The notes beneath the pieces are model-generated. The model saw only the letters and a list, made by a program, of their open reading frames with translations, made no database searches and was not told the origin of the DNA. A stretch of 64,000 nt of DNA, from NCBI GenBank assembly GCA_965248685.1, contig CBDFKC010000003.1, forward strand, positions 1,984,001-2,048,000, read 5' to 3'. The translations under genes and the position numbers were made by a program. This stretch comes from VYFG01 sp965248685. Its GTDB lineage: Bacteria > Pseudomonadota > Gammaproteobacteria > Arenicellales > Poriferihabitantaceae. Of the stretch, positions 51,311 through 61,075 are shown one piece after another; the first letter of the stretch is position 1, and every line of letters begins with the position of its first letter.

Positions 51311-52512
51311 GGACCAGAGTAGCGGTTCTCGGTTCTACCGGATCGGTGGGGGTCAATACCCTGGAAGTTGTTCGTCAGCACCCCGAAAGATTTAAGGTTT
51401 CGGCGCTGGCAGCGAATCGAAATGTTGAGTTAATGCTCGGTCAATGTATTGAATTTGAGCCGGAGCAGGTGGTTATGGTCGACGCTGCAGCGGCAACCCG
51501 ATTACGCACAGCGCTAACCGCCCAAAGTCTTGATATAGATATAATGTCAGGAGCCCAAAATCTTTCCCAGCTGGTGATTGATGGCAATGACGCTGTGGTG
51601 TGCGCAATTGTCGGCGCGGTGGGGCTGCCCTCCACCCTGGCGGCGGTAAGTGCTGGTGGTAAAGTTTTGATCGCCAACAAGGAACCACTAGTCATGCTGG
51701 GACACCATATAATGGCGCTGGCAAAGCAAAGCGGTGCGGTGGTTTTGCCGCTGGACAGTGAACACAATGCAATTTTCCAGTGTTTGCCAACTGCATTTCA
51801 AAGTCAGTTGGGGCACTCCCAGGGACAACAGTTCGGTATCCGAAAGTTATTGTTGACTGGTTCAGGAGGGCCATTTCGGACCCTGGACCCGGCGGAATTT
51901 GCTGGCATCACACCAGAGCAGGCATGCGCCCACCCCAATTGGCAAATGGGCCCGAAGATTTCTGTTGACTCTGCTACTATGATGAATAAGGGGCTTGAAC
52001 TTATTGAAGCGTGTGTATTGTTTGCCATGGATCAGAATGAGATTGATATCGTGGTACATCCCCAGAGTATCGTTCACTCCATGGTTGAATACATCGACGG
52101 GTCGGTACTGGCGCAGATGGCGAATCCGGATATGAAAGTGCCAATTGCCAATGCTCTCGGCTGGCCCGATAGAATCGCCTCGGGTGCTGCAACTTTGGAC
52201 CTACTGGCGTGTCCAAATTTTGACTTTTCGCCACCGGATCACGAGCGTTTCCCGGCCCTTGATCTGGCTCGAAACGCAGCTAGGGTTGGCGGCACCGCGC
52301 CGACGGTTTTGAATGCTGCCAATGAAGTGGCGGTAGACGCGTTTCTTCAGCGTAAAGTGTCTTTTCCGGAGATATCACAAGCAGTGGAGCAGACCCTTGA
52401 AAAAGTTTCCGCGAGTGTGCTTGTGGATCTGGAAATCGCCATTGAGTGTGATCAGGCGGCGCGCCAGATATGCCATGAATTGTTACAGCGTGATCGTAGT
52501 GTTGCCCTGTAA
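51307..52512 (+). CDS. dxr: 1-deoxy-D-xylulose-5-phosphate reductoisomerase
   Basis: Dxr commits to the MEP isoprenoid pathway, feeding UppS. The start is probably GTG at 51307, overlapping the cdsA stop as GTGA; a GTG four codons earlier also fits. The NADPH site is VAVLGSTGSVGVNTLEVV. SEHNAIFQCLP and the metal-binding MNKGLELIEACVLF segment are present. IVHSMVEYIDGSVLAQM follows. About 401 residues, normal. Confidence 0.96.
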   Translation: MRTRVAVLGSTGSVGVNTLEVVRQHPERFKVSALAANRNVELMLGQCIEFEPEQVVMVDAAAATRLRTALTAQSLDIDIMSGAQNLSQLVIDGNDAVVCAIVGAVGLPSTLAAVSAGGKVLIANKEPLVMLGHHIMALAKQSGAVVLPLDSEHNAIFQCLPTAFQSQLGHSQGQQFGIRKLLLTGSGGPFRTLDPAEFAGITPEQACAHPNWQMGPKISVDSATMMNKGLELIEACVLFAMDQNEIDIVVHPQSIVHSMVEYIDGSVLAQMANPDMKVPIANALGWPDRIASGAATLDLLACPNFDFSPPDHERFPALDLARNAARVGGTAPTVLNAANEVAVDAFLQRKVSFPEISQAVEQTLEKVSASVLVDLEIAIECDQAARQICHELLQRDRSVAL

Positions 52513-52563
52513 TTCGACTGCATAAATGTTTAATCAACGGTTCCTTTTATAAACGTAAATGTA

Positions 52564-53913
52564 ATGAGTGGATTTGGATACAGTCTGTTAGGTTTCCTGC
52601 TTGCTATCGCGATTTTGGTTGCGGTTCATGAATTTGGTCATTTCTGGGTGGCGCGAAAACTCGGCGTCAAGGTGCTTAGATTCTCCATAGGGTTTGGTAA
52701 GTCACTGCTAAATTGGCGGCGTAAAGATGATCCAACGGAATACTCTATTGGCATGATTCCCCTCGGCGGCTATGTCAAAATGCTGGACGAACGTGAGGGT
52801 GAGGTGGCCAATGATGAACGCCACATGGCGTTTAACAACAAATCCCTGGGAGTGCGAAGCGCTGTGGTGTTCGCAGGCCCTGCGTTTAATTTTCTGTTTG
52901 CAATCCTAGCAATATGGGCAGTATTTCTCATAGGTAGTCCGGATATCAGTCCCGCGGTCGGCGACGTCGTATCAGACTCCATTGCACAAAAGGCTGGATT
53001 TCGTGCCGGTGATGTCTTGTTGGAAGTTGACGGGCGGGAAGTTCAAACCTGGGGCGAACATCAGTTTTACATGCTTCATCAGGCCATGAAGGGTGGCTCC
53101 CTGAATGTTAAGGTGGCTGGCCAGGACGGAGCCGAACGAGTCATAGATCTGGAATTTTCTGAAATTGATCAACGCGAAATAAGTGGACAGCCGATCACCT
53201 CTCAAATAGGCCTCTATCCACCGCCCCCAGAGGCCCGGGTCAGTCGACTGGTAGAGAATTCGCCGGCCATCGCAGCTGACTTGCAGCCCGGGGACCTGAT
53301 TACCAGGGTCAATGGCACAGCGGTAGGCCATTGGTTCGAAATGGCCGAAATTATTTCTCAATTGCCCGGCCAGCAGGCGATATTGACGATCAATCGAAAT
53401 GGGACCGAATTTGAACAAGCGATTACGCCTGAAACTGTGATAGTCGATGAAAAAGAGTATGGGCGTATCGGTTTGTATCGCCCACCCCATGAAAATACCA
53501 TGCTGCGGTATGGTCCACTGAAGGCAATTGGCGCGTCTCTGGACTATAACTGGCGTATGACCGCGATCACATTTCGTTCTCTTGGCAGAATGCTGACGGC
53601 CAAGATGTCAGCGGATAATTTATCCGGACCCATAACAATTGCCCGTATTGCGGGAGATACGGTGGAATCGGGGTTGGTGGATTTTCTAAAATTTCTCGCC
53701 ATCATCAGTATTAGTTTAGGCTTGCTCAACCTGCTTCCAATTCCAGTTCTGGACGGTGGTCACCTGATGTATTTCTTGTTTGAAGCAATTACTGGAAAGG
53801 AGCCATCAGAGGCGGTGATGCTGCGCGGTCAGCAAATCGGCATAATATTATTGGTCTTGCTAATGAGCGTGGCTTTTTATAATGATATTATGCGGCTACT
53901 TGGATTTATGTAG
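52564..53913 (+). CDS. rseP: Site-2 protease RseP
   Basis: RseP cleaves anti-sigma factors in the inner membrane during envelope stress. The 449-residue protein has the zinc motif H22-E-F-G-H26 in the first helix, two PDZ domains (VVSDSIAQKAGFRAGDVLLE and LVENSPAIAADLQPGDLITR) and the C-terminal LLPIPVLDGGHLMYFLFE with the third ligand Asp. It lies 51 bases after dxr. Confidence 0.97.
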   Translation: MSGFGYSLLGFLLAIAILVAVHEFGHFWVARKLGVKVLRFSIGFGKSLLNWRRKDDPTEYSIGMIPLGGYVKMLDEREGEVANDERHMAFNNKSLGVRSAVVFAGPAFNFLFAILAIWAVFLIGSPDISPAVGDVVSDSIAQKAGFRAGDVLLEVDGREVQTWGEHQFYMLHQAMKGGSLNVKVAGQDGAERVIDLEFSEIDQREISGQPITSQIGLYPPPPEARVSRLVENSPAIAADLQPGDLITRVNGTAVGHWFEMAEIISQLPGQQAILTINRNGTEFEQAITPETVIVDEKEYGRIGLYRPPHENTMLRYGPLKAIGASLDYNWRMTAITFRSLGRMLTAKMSADNLSGPITIARIAGDTVESGLVDFLKFLAIISISLGLLNLLPIPVLDGGHLMYFLFEAITGKEPSEAVMLRGQQIGIILLVLLMSVAFYNDIMRLLGFM

Positions 53914-54134
53914 CAGCGAAATCCAACCGCCATATTACAGGATGGTCATAGTTATCTATTGGGTGATATGCTCGGATGTAGGGTAAGATTTGCCCTTGGA
54001 TGTGAGGTGAGCTGAATAGCGGGACTAAAAGAAAAAAACCGGCGCCAGAATATCGATATAAGATGCTGAAAACATGCTGTATTTAAATTTGCAGTATTTA
54101 AATTTGCAGTATTTAAAGACAACAATTTGATCAA
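53914..54134. repeat. Upstream region of bamA with a 15-bp tandem repeat
   Basis: GTATTTAAATTTGCA occurs at 54079-54093 and 54094-54108, with a partial third copy to 54117. It lies about 40-80 bases before the bamA start and could affect promoter spacing. No gene is seen in this stretch. Confidence 0.7.
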
Positions 54135-54158
54135 TTGCAGACTTTGGAAAAAAACTCA

Positions 54159-56441
54159 ATGAAAAAAATATTCCTGATCCTTGTGGCATTTCTATTTTGT
54201 TTCCCAGTATTTGCAGTCACGCCATTTGTTATTTCAGACATCAGGGTTGAAGGTCTTGAGCGTCTCGATCCGGGAACCGTGTTTAACTATCTGCCGCTCA
54301 AGGTTGGCGACGACATGAACGACGAGGAGGCCACCCTCGGAATAAAGGCCTTGTTCGAAACCGGATTTTTTCGTGATGTAAATTTCAGTCAGGACGGTAC
54401 TGTGCTGGTGGTTAGTGTGGTTGAGAGGCCGTCGATCGCAAGTATTGATTTTATAGGAAACAAGGAGCTTCCCACCGAAGGGCTGGAACAAGGCCTGCGT
54501 CAGGCGGAATTGGTCGAAGGCAGGATTTTCAATCGTGGGAATCTGGATTTGATTGAGCGGGAAATCCAGCAGGCATATTTGTCCATGGGGCGGTATTCCA
54601 CAACCATCGATACCCAGGTGGAAGAACTGGAACGCAACCGGGTTGCGATTACAGTAAATATTAATGAGGGCAGGGTTGCCAAAATCAAAAAGATCAATAT
54701 TGTCGGGGCGAAGCAAATATCCGTGGCCAAGATAAAGGATGAAATGGACCTGATTGAACGCAAGGGGGCAAGGCTGTTTACCAGGCGAAACCAATACTCT
54801 CGACAAAAATTAGAAGCCGATGTTGAGCGAATTCGATCTTATTACTTGAATCGTGGGTTTCACGATTTTAAAATCGCCTCAACCAACGTAGATATCAGCC
54901 CCAACAAACAGAATATATTTATCAGTATTGCTATCGAGGAAGGAGATCGCTACGTGTTTGGTGACTCTGTGATTGAGGTCGCTACCGAAATTGAGGGTCT
55001 TGAAAAGCTGATCAAAATCAAACCCGGCACGCCATTTTCGCGTAAGGACGTTAATGAGACCAGGGCCGCCATCGCTAACAAGTTTTCCGATACCGGTTAT
55101 GCTTTCGTTGAAGTTCGGCCGATTTTCGAAACTGATCGTGAAACCAAGGTGGTTTCTACCGTGTTTACCGTCGACCCGAAACAACGGGTGTACGTACGGC
55201 GAATTGATATCAGCGGTAACAGCTATACACGGGACGAGGTTGTTCGTCGGGAATTGCGACAGTTTGAAGGGTCATTTTATTCTTCCCAGGCGGTTCGCAG
55301 GTCACGAGATCGGCTCAATCGATTGGGGTTCTTTGAAAGCGTTTCAATTGAGACTCCAGCGGTACCCGGGACCACAGATCAAATTGATTTACGGGTTATC
55401 GTCACCGAACGCGAAACCGGCAGCATCCAGTTATCCGCTGGTTTTTCTGATGCCGACGGTGCTTTGATTGGTATCAACTACCAGCAGCGTAATGTGCTCG
55501 GAACCGGACGGGAATTGACCGTCGACCTAAATACCTCTGATGCTGCCAGGGTGGCGTCGATAAATTATACTAATCCCTATCATACCGCTGACGGAATCAG
55601 CCGCGGCTTCAGTATAAGCCGGCGGGAAGTGGATACTGCAGATGTGAATACTGCGGAATTCATCATCGACACCACTTCAGTAGGGGTTAATTACAGAATT
55701 CCAATCGCAGAAACCAATTCGCTGAATATTGGAATTGATTACGAGCGCCTTGACCTTGCGTCGACCGATGAGACGCCGCCCGAATTCCTGCCGGTTATTG
55801 AGGGGACCCCCCAGGCCGACGATCTGGTTTTAACCCTTGGGGTGGCTAAAGATACGCGCAATGATTTCTTTTTTCCGACTCGTGGCGGTGTGGCTTCGCT
55901 GAGTACTGAGATCACTATTCCGAGCAGTGATTTCGAGTACTATAAATTGAATTTGCAAGGCGCGTATTACATTCCGATTTCTGAGAGTATTACCTTCAAG
56001 ACGGGTGCCGGCCTTGGCTATGGTGACGGATATGGGGATACCTCTACCACCGGACTGCCTTTTTTCAAAAATTATTTTGCCGGCGGATCAAAATCTGTGC
56101 GTGGTTATGATGGTCGCTCTCTGGGTCCACGGGATACCGGCTTGACCCCCCAACCATTGGGAGGGGATCGTCGGGTGCTGGTCAATGCTGAAATTTTGGC
56201 GCCTGCATTTGGTGCGACCAGTAGTAAAGACAAGCGTATTGGCCTGTTCGTAGATGGCGGTATGGTTTATGGGCCCAGTGAGAGCCTCGACCTGGGTGCG
56301 CTGAGATATTCTGCGGGATTCGTCTTTAACTGGTTCTCACCACTCGGTCCATTCAGCCTCAGCTACGGTGAACCACTTAATGACGAACCAGGTGATGTCA
56401 CCGAAAACTTCCAGATTTCTTTCGGCACGGTATTCCGCTAA
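54159..56441 (+). CDS. bamA: Outer-membrane protein assembly factor BamA
   Basis: BamA is the central barrel that folds outer-membrane proteins. The ATG at 54159 gives a clean signal peptide (KKIFLILVAFLFCFPVFA); an ATG eight codons upstream is open but adds non-family residues. About 760 residues: five POTRA domains in the first half (FVISDIRVEGLERLDPGTVF, then IKKINIVGAKQISVAKI and VRRIDISGNSYTRDEVVRRE) and a barrel ending in FQISFGTVFR, with the RGY signature SVRGYDGRSLGP. It is upstream of skp. Confidence 0.97.
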   Translation: MKKIFLILVAFLFCFPVFAVTPFVISDIRVEGLERLDPGTVFNYLPLKVGDDMNDEEATLGIKALFETGFFRDVNFSQDGTVLVVSVVERPSIASIDFIGNKELPTEGLEQGLRQAELVEGRIFNRGNLDLIEREIQQAYLSMGRYSTTIDTQVEELERNRVAITVNINEGRVAKIKKINIVGAKQISVAKIKDEMDLIERKGARLFTRRNQYSRQKLEADVERIRSYYLNRGFHDFKIASTNVDISPNKQNIFISIAIEEGDRYVFGDSVIEVATEIEGLEKLIKIKPGTPFSRKDVNETRAAIANKFSDTGYAFVEVRPIFETDRETKVVSTVFTVDPKQRVYVRRIDISGNSYTRDEVVRRELRQFEGSFYSSQAVRRSRDRLNRLGFFESVSIETPAVPGTTDQIDLRVIVTERETGSIQLSAGFSDADGALIGINYQQRNVLGTGRELTVDLNTSDAARVASINYTNPYHTADGISRGFSISRREVDTADVNTAEFIIDTTSVGVNYRIPIAETNSLNIGIDYERLDLASTDETPPEFLPVIEGTPQADDLVLTLGVAKDTRNDFFFPTRGGVASLSTEITIPSSDFEYYKLNLQGAYYIPISESITFKTGAGLGYGDGYGDTSTTGLPFFKNYFAGGSKSVRGYDGRSLGPRDTGLTPQPLGGDRRVLVNAEILAPAFGATSSKDKRIGLFVDGGMVYGPSESLDLGALRYSAGFVFNWFSPLGPFSLSYGEPLNDEPGDVTENFQISFGTVFR

Positions 56442-56502
56442 AACGGATTCTACTGTTAATGCAAAAATTGTTAGTAAATTGAATACTTGGGGCAAGTAAA
56501 TT

Positions 56503-57027
56503 ATGGTTAAAGACGTATTCAAGCGGATCGCTTCTGGAACAATCACTATTGGACTCGCGTTAATGTTGTTTTCGACCGCAGCACTAGCCGAAAAGATCGG
56601 TTATGTAGATGCCCGCCGGTTAATTGATGAGTCGCCCCAGGGCAAGCAACAGCTGGAGTCGTTGGAAAGCGAATTCAGGAAGCGAAATGGGGAGATAAAA
56701 CAAAAATTCGACGAATACAAAATTCAGGAAGCCGACCTTCAAAAGAATGCGGTTTTGATGTCGTCCGAGGAAGTGGAAGAGAAAACAAACCAGCTTAGGG
56801 ACATGCAGAGAGATTTGAAGCGCTTTCAGCGAGACTATAACGAGGAATACAGTGCTCGACGAAACGAGAGCCTGGCGGATTTGCAGGGTATTATTTCTGG
56901 AGCCGTGATATTTCTCGCTGAACGTGACAAGTATGATCTTATTGTACAGCAAGCAGTTTTTGCCAGTGCCCAGATTAATCTGACCGACGCGGTTCTTGAG
57001 GAGCTTATTAAGCGGGCAAGCCAATAA
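56503..57027 (+). CDS. skp: Periplasmic chaperone Skp (OmpH)
   Basis: Skp holds unfolded outer-membrane proteins in the periplasm. The 174-residue protein has a signal peptide (ITIGLALMLFSTAALAEKIG) and a long helical hairpin rich in Glu, Lys and Gln (RDMQRDLKRFQRDYNEEYSA). The final strand DKYDLIVQQAVFASAQINLT is the family tail. It lies between bamA and lpxD as in E. coli. Confidence 0.95.
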   Translation: MVKDVFKRIASGTITIGLALMLFSTAALAEKIGYVDARRLIDESPQGKQQLESLESEFRKRNGEIKQKFDEYKIQEADLQKNAVLMSSEEVEEKTNQLRDMQRDLKRFQRDYNEEYSARRNESLADLQGIISGAVIFLAERDKYDLIVQQAVFASAQINLTDAVLEELIKRASQ

Positions 57028-57031
57028 GTAG

Positions 57032-58078
57032 TTGAGCAACGACCGTCGCAATCAAATTACCCTGGCGGCGATCGCCAAAGCATGTGATGGTCGATTAATT
57101 GGCGACCCGAAGGCAACGGTCTCCCAGGTCGCAAGCGTCGAATCTGCCACCGAAGACTGTCTGACCTTCGTCGCGACACCTCAGGCCCTGATCCGGGCCA
57201 GGCAAAACCAGCAGTCAAATAAAATTCCGGGCGTGGTGTTGCTTGATGCCCAGGCCAGTGACCAGTTTAATGGTCATCGTATAGTGGTTTCTGACCCCTA
57301 CCTGGCGTACGCCAGGGTAAGCGTATTGTTTGTCCCCAGAGAATCGGATTCCAGCCCACGCATAGATCCTACCGCCCATATCGACGATTCAGCGATAATC
57401 GGACAACAGGTGTCTATAGGCCCTTTTTCGGTTGTCGGTCGTGATTGTATAATTGCCCATGGCACCGTCCTGGCCGCCCATGTTGTGATAGAAAACGAAA
57501 GCCGAATAGGGGCCAATTGTACGGTTGAATCCGGTGTTGTTATTGGCTCTCTTACCGTAATGGGAGTTCGCTGCACAATCTCTGCTGGTGTGGTCATTGG
57601 CTCCAACGGGTTTGGTTATGCCCCCAGCAGCGAAGGTTGGCAAAAAATTCATCAACTGGGTGGCGTGACCATCGGTGATGATGTCGATATTGGTGCCAAT
57701 ACAACCATAGATCGTGGTGCGATTGATAATACGGTCATCGGCGACCGGGTAAAACTCGACAACCAGATTCAAATTGCCCACAACGTTAGGGTCGGCGATG
57801 ATACAATTATGGCGGGATGTGTAGGTGTCGCGGGTAGTGCGGTAATTGGCAAACGATGTCAATTAGGTGGAAGAGCCAATGTGCTGGGTCACCTCACTAT
57901 CGTTGATGATGTTATTTTGAACGCCGGTGCGTTTGTTACGCAGTCTATTGATAACGCCGGTACCTATTCGTCAATCATTCCTGCACGTCCGGTAAAGCAG
58001 TGGAGAAAGACCGTGGCGCAGTTAAACCGGTTGGATAAACTGGCTGAGAAAATAAAAAATACTGGAAGCAAAAAATGA
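57032..58078 (+). CDS. lpxD: UDP-3-O-acylglucosamine N-acyltransferase
   Basis: LpxD adds the second acyl chain in lipid A synthesis. The 348-residue protein (TTG start) has an N-terminal uridine-binding domain and a long left-handed helix of hexapeptide repeats (IGQQVSIGPFSVVG, VTIGDDVDIGANTTIDRGAI). The catalytic His is in KLDNQIQIAHNVRVGDDTIM. It overlaps fabZ by ATGA. Confidence 0.96.
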   Translation: MSNDRRNQITLAAIAKACDGRLIGDPKATVSQVASVESATEDCLTFVATPQALIRARQNQQSNKIPGVVLLDAQASDQFNGHRIVVSDPYLAYARVSVLFVPRESDSSPRIDPTAHIDDSAIIGQQVSIGPFSVVGRDCIIAHGTVLAAHVVIENESRIGANCTVESGVVIGSLTVMGVRCTISAGVVIGSNGFGYAPSSEGWQKIHQLGGVTIGDDVDIGANTTIDRGAIDNTVIGDRVKLDNQIQIAHNVRVGDDTIMAGCVGVAGSAVIGKRCQLGGRANVLGHLTIVDDVILNAGAFVTQSIDNAGTYSSIIPARPVKQWRKTVAQLNRLDKLAEKIKNTGSKK

Positions 58079-58527
58079 CTGATTCTGAAATCATCGATAT
58101 CCACAGGATTATGCAAATCCTGCCCCACCGTTATCCATTTCTGCTGGTCGATAGAGTTTTAGAATATAAGTTAGGAGAATCTCTCAAAGCGATCAAAAAT
58201 GTAACTATCAATGAGCCATTTTTTCAAGGGCATTTTCCCGGTCGCCCGGTTTTCCCTGGTGTATTAATATTGGAAGCGATTGCTCAGGCGTCAGCAATTT
58301 TGGCGAGTAAAAGCCTGGAAGAAGATCCAGGAGATAATGTAATTTTTCTATTCGCCGGAATCGATAAGGCACGTTTCAAACGACCGGTGGAGCCAGGAGA
58401 TCAGATGGTGCTTGATGTTAGGCAAACCAATTACAGGAGCAAGATATGGAAGTATTCCACTGAGGCATCAGTGGACGGAGTCCGGGCTGCAGCGGCTGAT
58501 ATTATTTTTACCTATCGTAATTACTAG
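58075..58527 (+). CDS. fabZ: 3-hydroxyacyl-ACP dehydratase FabZ
   Basis: FabZ dehydrates 3-hydroxyacyl-ACP in fatty-acid synthesis, competing with LpxA for substrate. The 150-residue hot-dog enzyme has the catalytic His in ILPHRYPFLLVDRV and the Glu in VLILEAIAQ after GHFPGRPVFPG. Overlaps lpxD by four bases and lpxA by one. Confidence 0.97.
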   Translation: MTDSEIIDIHRIMQILPHRYPFLLVDRVLEYKLGESLKAIKNVTINEPFFQGHFPGRPVFPGVLILEAIAQASAILASKSLEEDPGDNVIFLFAGIDKARFKRPVEPGDQMVLDVRQTNYRSKIWKYSTEASVDGVRAAAADIIFTYRNY

Positions 58528-59306
58528 TGGCAGAGATTCATCCCAGTGCCATTGTCGACTCGGGGGCGGAACTTGGATCGGGTGTCGAGGTTGGCCCGTT
58601 TTCGATTATCGAGAAAGATGTCGTCATCGGCGACGATACCTGGATTGGACCCCATGTGGTGATTCGAAATCACACGGAAATCGGTAAAAAAAATAAAATT
58701 TTTCAATTTAGTTCTATTGGCGAGGAACCCCAGTACCAGGGTTATGCCGGTGAACCGACTCGACTGGTGGTTGGCGATCGCAACGTTATCCGCGAATACT
58801 GTACGCTGAATCGGGGAACCGCCGAACATCTCGGGGAAACCCGAATTGGCAACGATAACTTTATTATGGCCTATGTCCATATTGCCCACGATTGCACCCT
58901 CGGCAATAACATTATTTTTGCCAACGGTTCGAGCCTGGCCGGGCACGTAGACGTCGGTGACTACGCGATTATGGGTGGTTTTTCTTTGGTTCATCAGTTT
59001 TGCAAGGTCGGAGCGCATTGCATCACCGGGATAGGTGCTATTTGTTTTCAGGACGTGCCGCCGTTTATCGTGGCAGCAGGGAATTCCGCGGAACCTTATG
59101 GAATCAACGTTAAAGGGCTGCATCGCCGGGATTTCACTGAAAACACCATCACGTTGCTGAAACGGGCCTATCGACTGCTTTATCGAAGTAACCTGGATCT
59201 TAAAACTGCAATCTCGGAAATTGATCGGCTGGCTGCAGAGGATTCCGCAGTAGCGACGTTCAACAATTTTCTTAGACAATCCGAGCGCGGAGTAATCCGT
59301 CGATAG
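58527..59306 (+). CDS. lpxA: UDP-N-acetylglucosamine O-acyltransferase
   Basis: LpxA does the first acylation of lipid A. The 259-residue product (GTG start, one base shared with the fabZ stop) is a hexapeptide-repeat helix (IHPSAIVDSGAELGSGVEVG, IVGDRNVIREYCTLNRGTA) with the catalytic His in FIMAYVHIAHDCTLGNNII, then the C-terminal helical domain (LLKRAYRLLYRSNLDLKTAI). Confidence 0.97.
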   Translation: MAEIHPSAIVDSGAELGSGVEVGPFSIIEKDVVIGDDTWIGPHVVIRNHTEIGKKNKIFQFSSIGEEPQYQGYAGEPTRLVVGDRNVIREYCTLNRGTAEHLGETRIGNDNFIMAYVHIAHDCTLGNNIIFANGSSLAGHVDVGDYAIMGGFSLVHQFCKVGAHCITGIGAICFQDVPPFIVAAGNSAEPYGINVKGLHRRDFTENTITLLKRAYRLLYRSNLDLKTAISEIDRLAAEDSAVATFNNFLRQSERGVIRR

Positions 59307-59316
59307 CGGGGGCCGG

Positions 59317-60504
59317 TTGAAGCCACATTCGGGCATCGTCCAGGTAGCGATGGTCGCGGGAGAACCATCAGGCGACCGACTTGGCGCCGGATTAATCAGA
59401 GAACTCAAAGCGCTCAATCCCCAGCTCCAGTTTAGTGGCATAGGGGGGCCAAAAATGGCGGCTGCCGGTTGTCAAATTCTCTATGACATGGATCGCATCG
59501 GGGTGATGGGGCTGGATGGCCTTGGCGAGAAAATCTTCGATATACTTAAAATCCGCAGACGCCTGATCAAACGCTGGATCAATCAGCCGCCGGGAGCTTT
59601 TGTCGGAATTGACGTGCCTGACTTCAACCTTACCGTTGAGCGACGGCTAAAGCATTGTGGGATCACTTGTGTGCACTACGTCAGTCCTACGGTCTGGGCC
59701 TGGCGCGGATATCGAATTCATAAAATCAGGCGTTCGATCAACCATATGCTGGCTTTGTTCCCATTCGAGGAAACTTATTATCAGGGTAATGATGTTCCGG
59801 TAACCTGTGTCGGACATCCCCTCGCTGACGAGATCCATCAATTGCAGCCAGCCCGTGCGCGAGCAGCCCTGGGGTTGGCCGACAACCCGGATGGCGGACC
59901 CGTCATCGCGCTGCTTCCCGGCAGTCGCCGAAGTGAAGTGAAACGGCTTTCTGAGAGTATGGTGGTAGCGGCTCGTCAGCTTATGACTCGGGTTCCGGGG
60001 GTGACATTTATCCTGCCGTTTGCTAATCAATCCGTGGCCAATACATTCTATCAATTCGCCGGACCGGTGGACGATCTACCCCTGACCACTTTTGACGGGC
60101 AATCCCGCCAGGTCCTGGAAGCCGCGGATATCGCGGTATTGGCGTCTGGTACCGCCTCACTGGAAGCCGCCCTGTTAGGCACGCCCCATGTTGTGGTTTA
60201 CCGACTGCCAACCCTGAGCAATTGGTTGCTTCAAATGCTGCGACAGGTAGATCATTTCGCCATGCCGAACCATCTGTTGCCGAAGCCTATGGTACCGGAG
60301 CTGGTCAATGACCAGGTGACACCTGAAAATATTGTGGAAGCGGTTCAGGGGTTTTTACAACACCCCCAGCGAATGGCTACTTTAAAACAAGAGTTCGCTA
60401 AAATACTGACAACCTTGCGACTGGGCGCTGACAAACGCGCTGCCGAGGCGGTGATTTCGCTGATGTCGGGGCCGAATATGACCCAATCGAAAGATTGTGA
60501 ATAG
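59317..60504 (+). CDS. lpxB: Lipid A disaccharide synthase
   Basis: LpxB joins UDP-2,3-diacylglucosamine and lipid X. The 395-residue peripheral membrane enzyme (TTG start at 59317) begins VAMVAGEPSGDRLGAGLIRE, and has MGLDGLGEKIFDILKIRRRL and the SRRSEVKRL segment after LLPGS. HLLPKPMVPELVNDQVTPEN is the family C-terminal signature. It overlaps rnhB by eight bases. Confidence 0.96.
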   Translation: MKPHSGIVQVAMVAGEPSGDRLGAGLIRELKALNPQLQFSGIGGPKMAAAGCQILYDMDRIGVMGLDGLGEKIFDILKIRRRLIKRWINQPPGAFVGIDVPDFNLTVERRLKHCGITCVHYVSPTVWAWRGYRIHKIRRSINHMLALFPFEETYYQGNDVPVTCVGHPLADEIHQLQPARARAALGLADNPDGGPVIALLPGSRRSEVKRLSESMVVAARQLMTRVPGVTFILPFANQSVANTFYQFAGPVDDLPLTTFDGQSRQVLEAADIAVLASGTASLEAALLGTPHVVVYRLPTLSNWLLQMLRQVDHFAMPNHLLPKPMVPELVNDQVTPENIVEAVQGFLQHPQRMATLKQEFAKILTTLRLGADKRAAEAVISLMSGPNMTQSKDCE

Positions 60505-61075
60505 TGCAATGAATCTTGTAGTCGGGGTGGATGAAGCTGGTCGGGGCCCGTTGGCAGGTCCGGTGACTGCTGCGGCGGTAATCCTGGACCCGGCGCGGCC
60601 AATCATTGGGCTCGATGATTCAAAGAAGCTATCAGGGGTAAAACGCCAGCGGCTCGAAACAGAAATCAAGCAATACGCGCTGTACTGGTCGGTTGCTACC
60701 GCGTCAGTCGAGGAAATTGATCAGATTAATATCCTGCAGGCAAGCTTGTTGGCAATGCGGCGAGCGGTTAATAGCCTGGGCATTCAACCAGACCTTGCCC
60801 TGGTCGACGGCAATCGCCAGCCTGGGCTCCAATGCGAAACCCGCACGGTAGTAGGCGGCGACAGTCTACACCCGGAAATTTCCGCGGCATCGATTCTTGC
60901 CAAACAAAGCAGGGACCGGTTTATGCAACAACTGGCCACACAATATCCGGTGTATGGATTTGAGCGACACAAGGGTTATCCCACGCGCCACCATATTGAG
61001 GCTTTATCAAAATACGGTGTCAGTATCCATCATCGTAGAACCTTTGCCCCGGTGCGCCGACTGATTGAAGCATGA
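60497..61075 (+). CDS. rnhB: Ribonuclease HII
   Basis: RNase HII removes ribonucleotides from DNA. The 192-residue enzyme has the carboxylate motif VVGVDEAGRGPLAGPV (Asp and Glu), IGLDDSKKLS and ALVDGN. Metal residues complete the site. A GTG at 60497 and an ATG four codons later are both possible starts. It overlaps dnaE by ATGA, which is the common gammaproteobacterial order. Confidence 0.95.
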   Translation: MNSAMNLVVGVDEAGRGPLAGPVTAAAVILDPARPIIGLDDSKKLSGVKRQRLETEIKQYALYWSVATASVEEIDQINILQASLLAMRRAVNSLGIQPDLALVDGNRQPGLQCETRTVVGGDSLHPEISAASILAKQSRDRFMQQLATQYPVYGFERHKGYPTRHHIEALSKYGVSIHHRRTFAPVRRLIEA

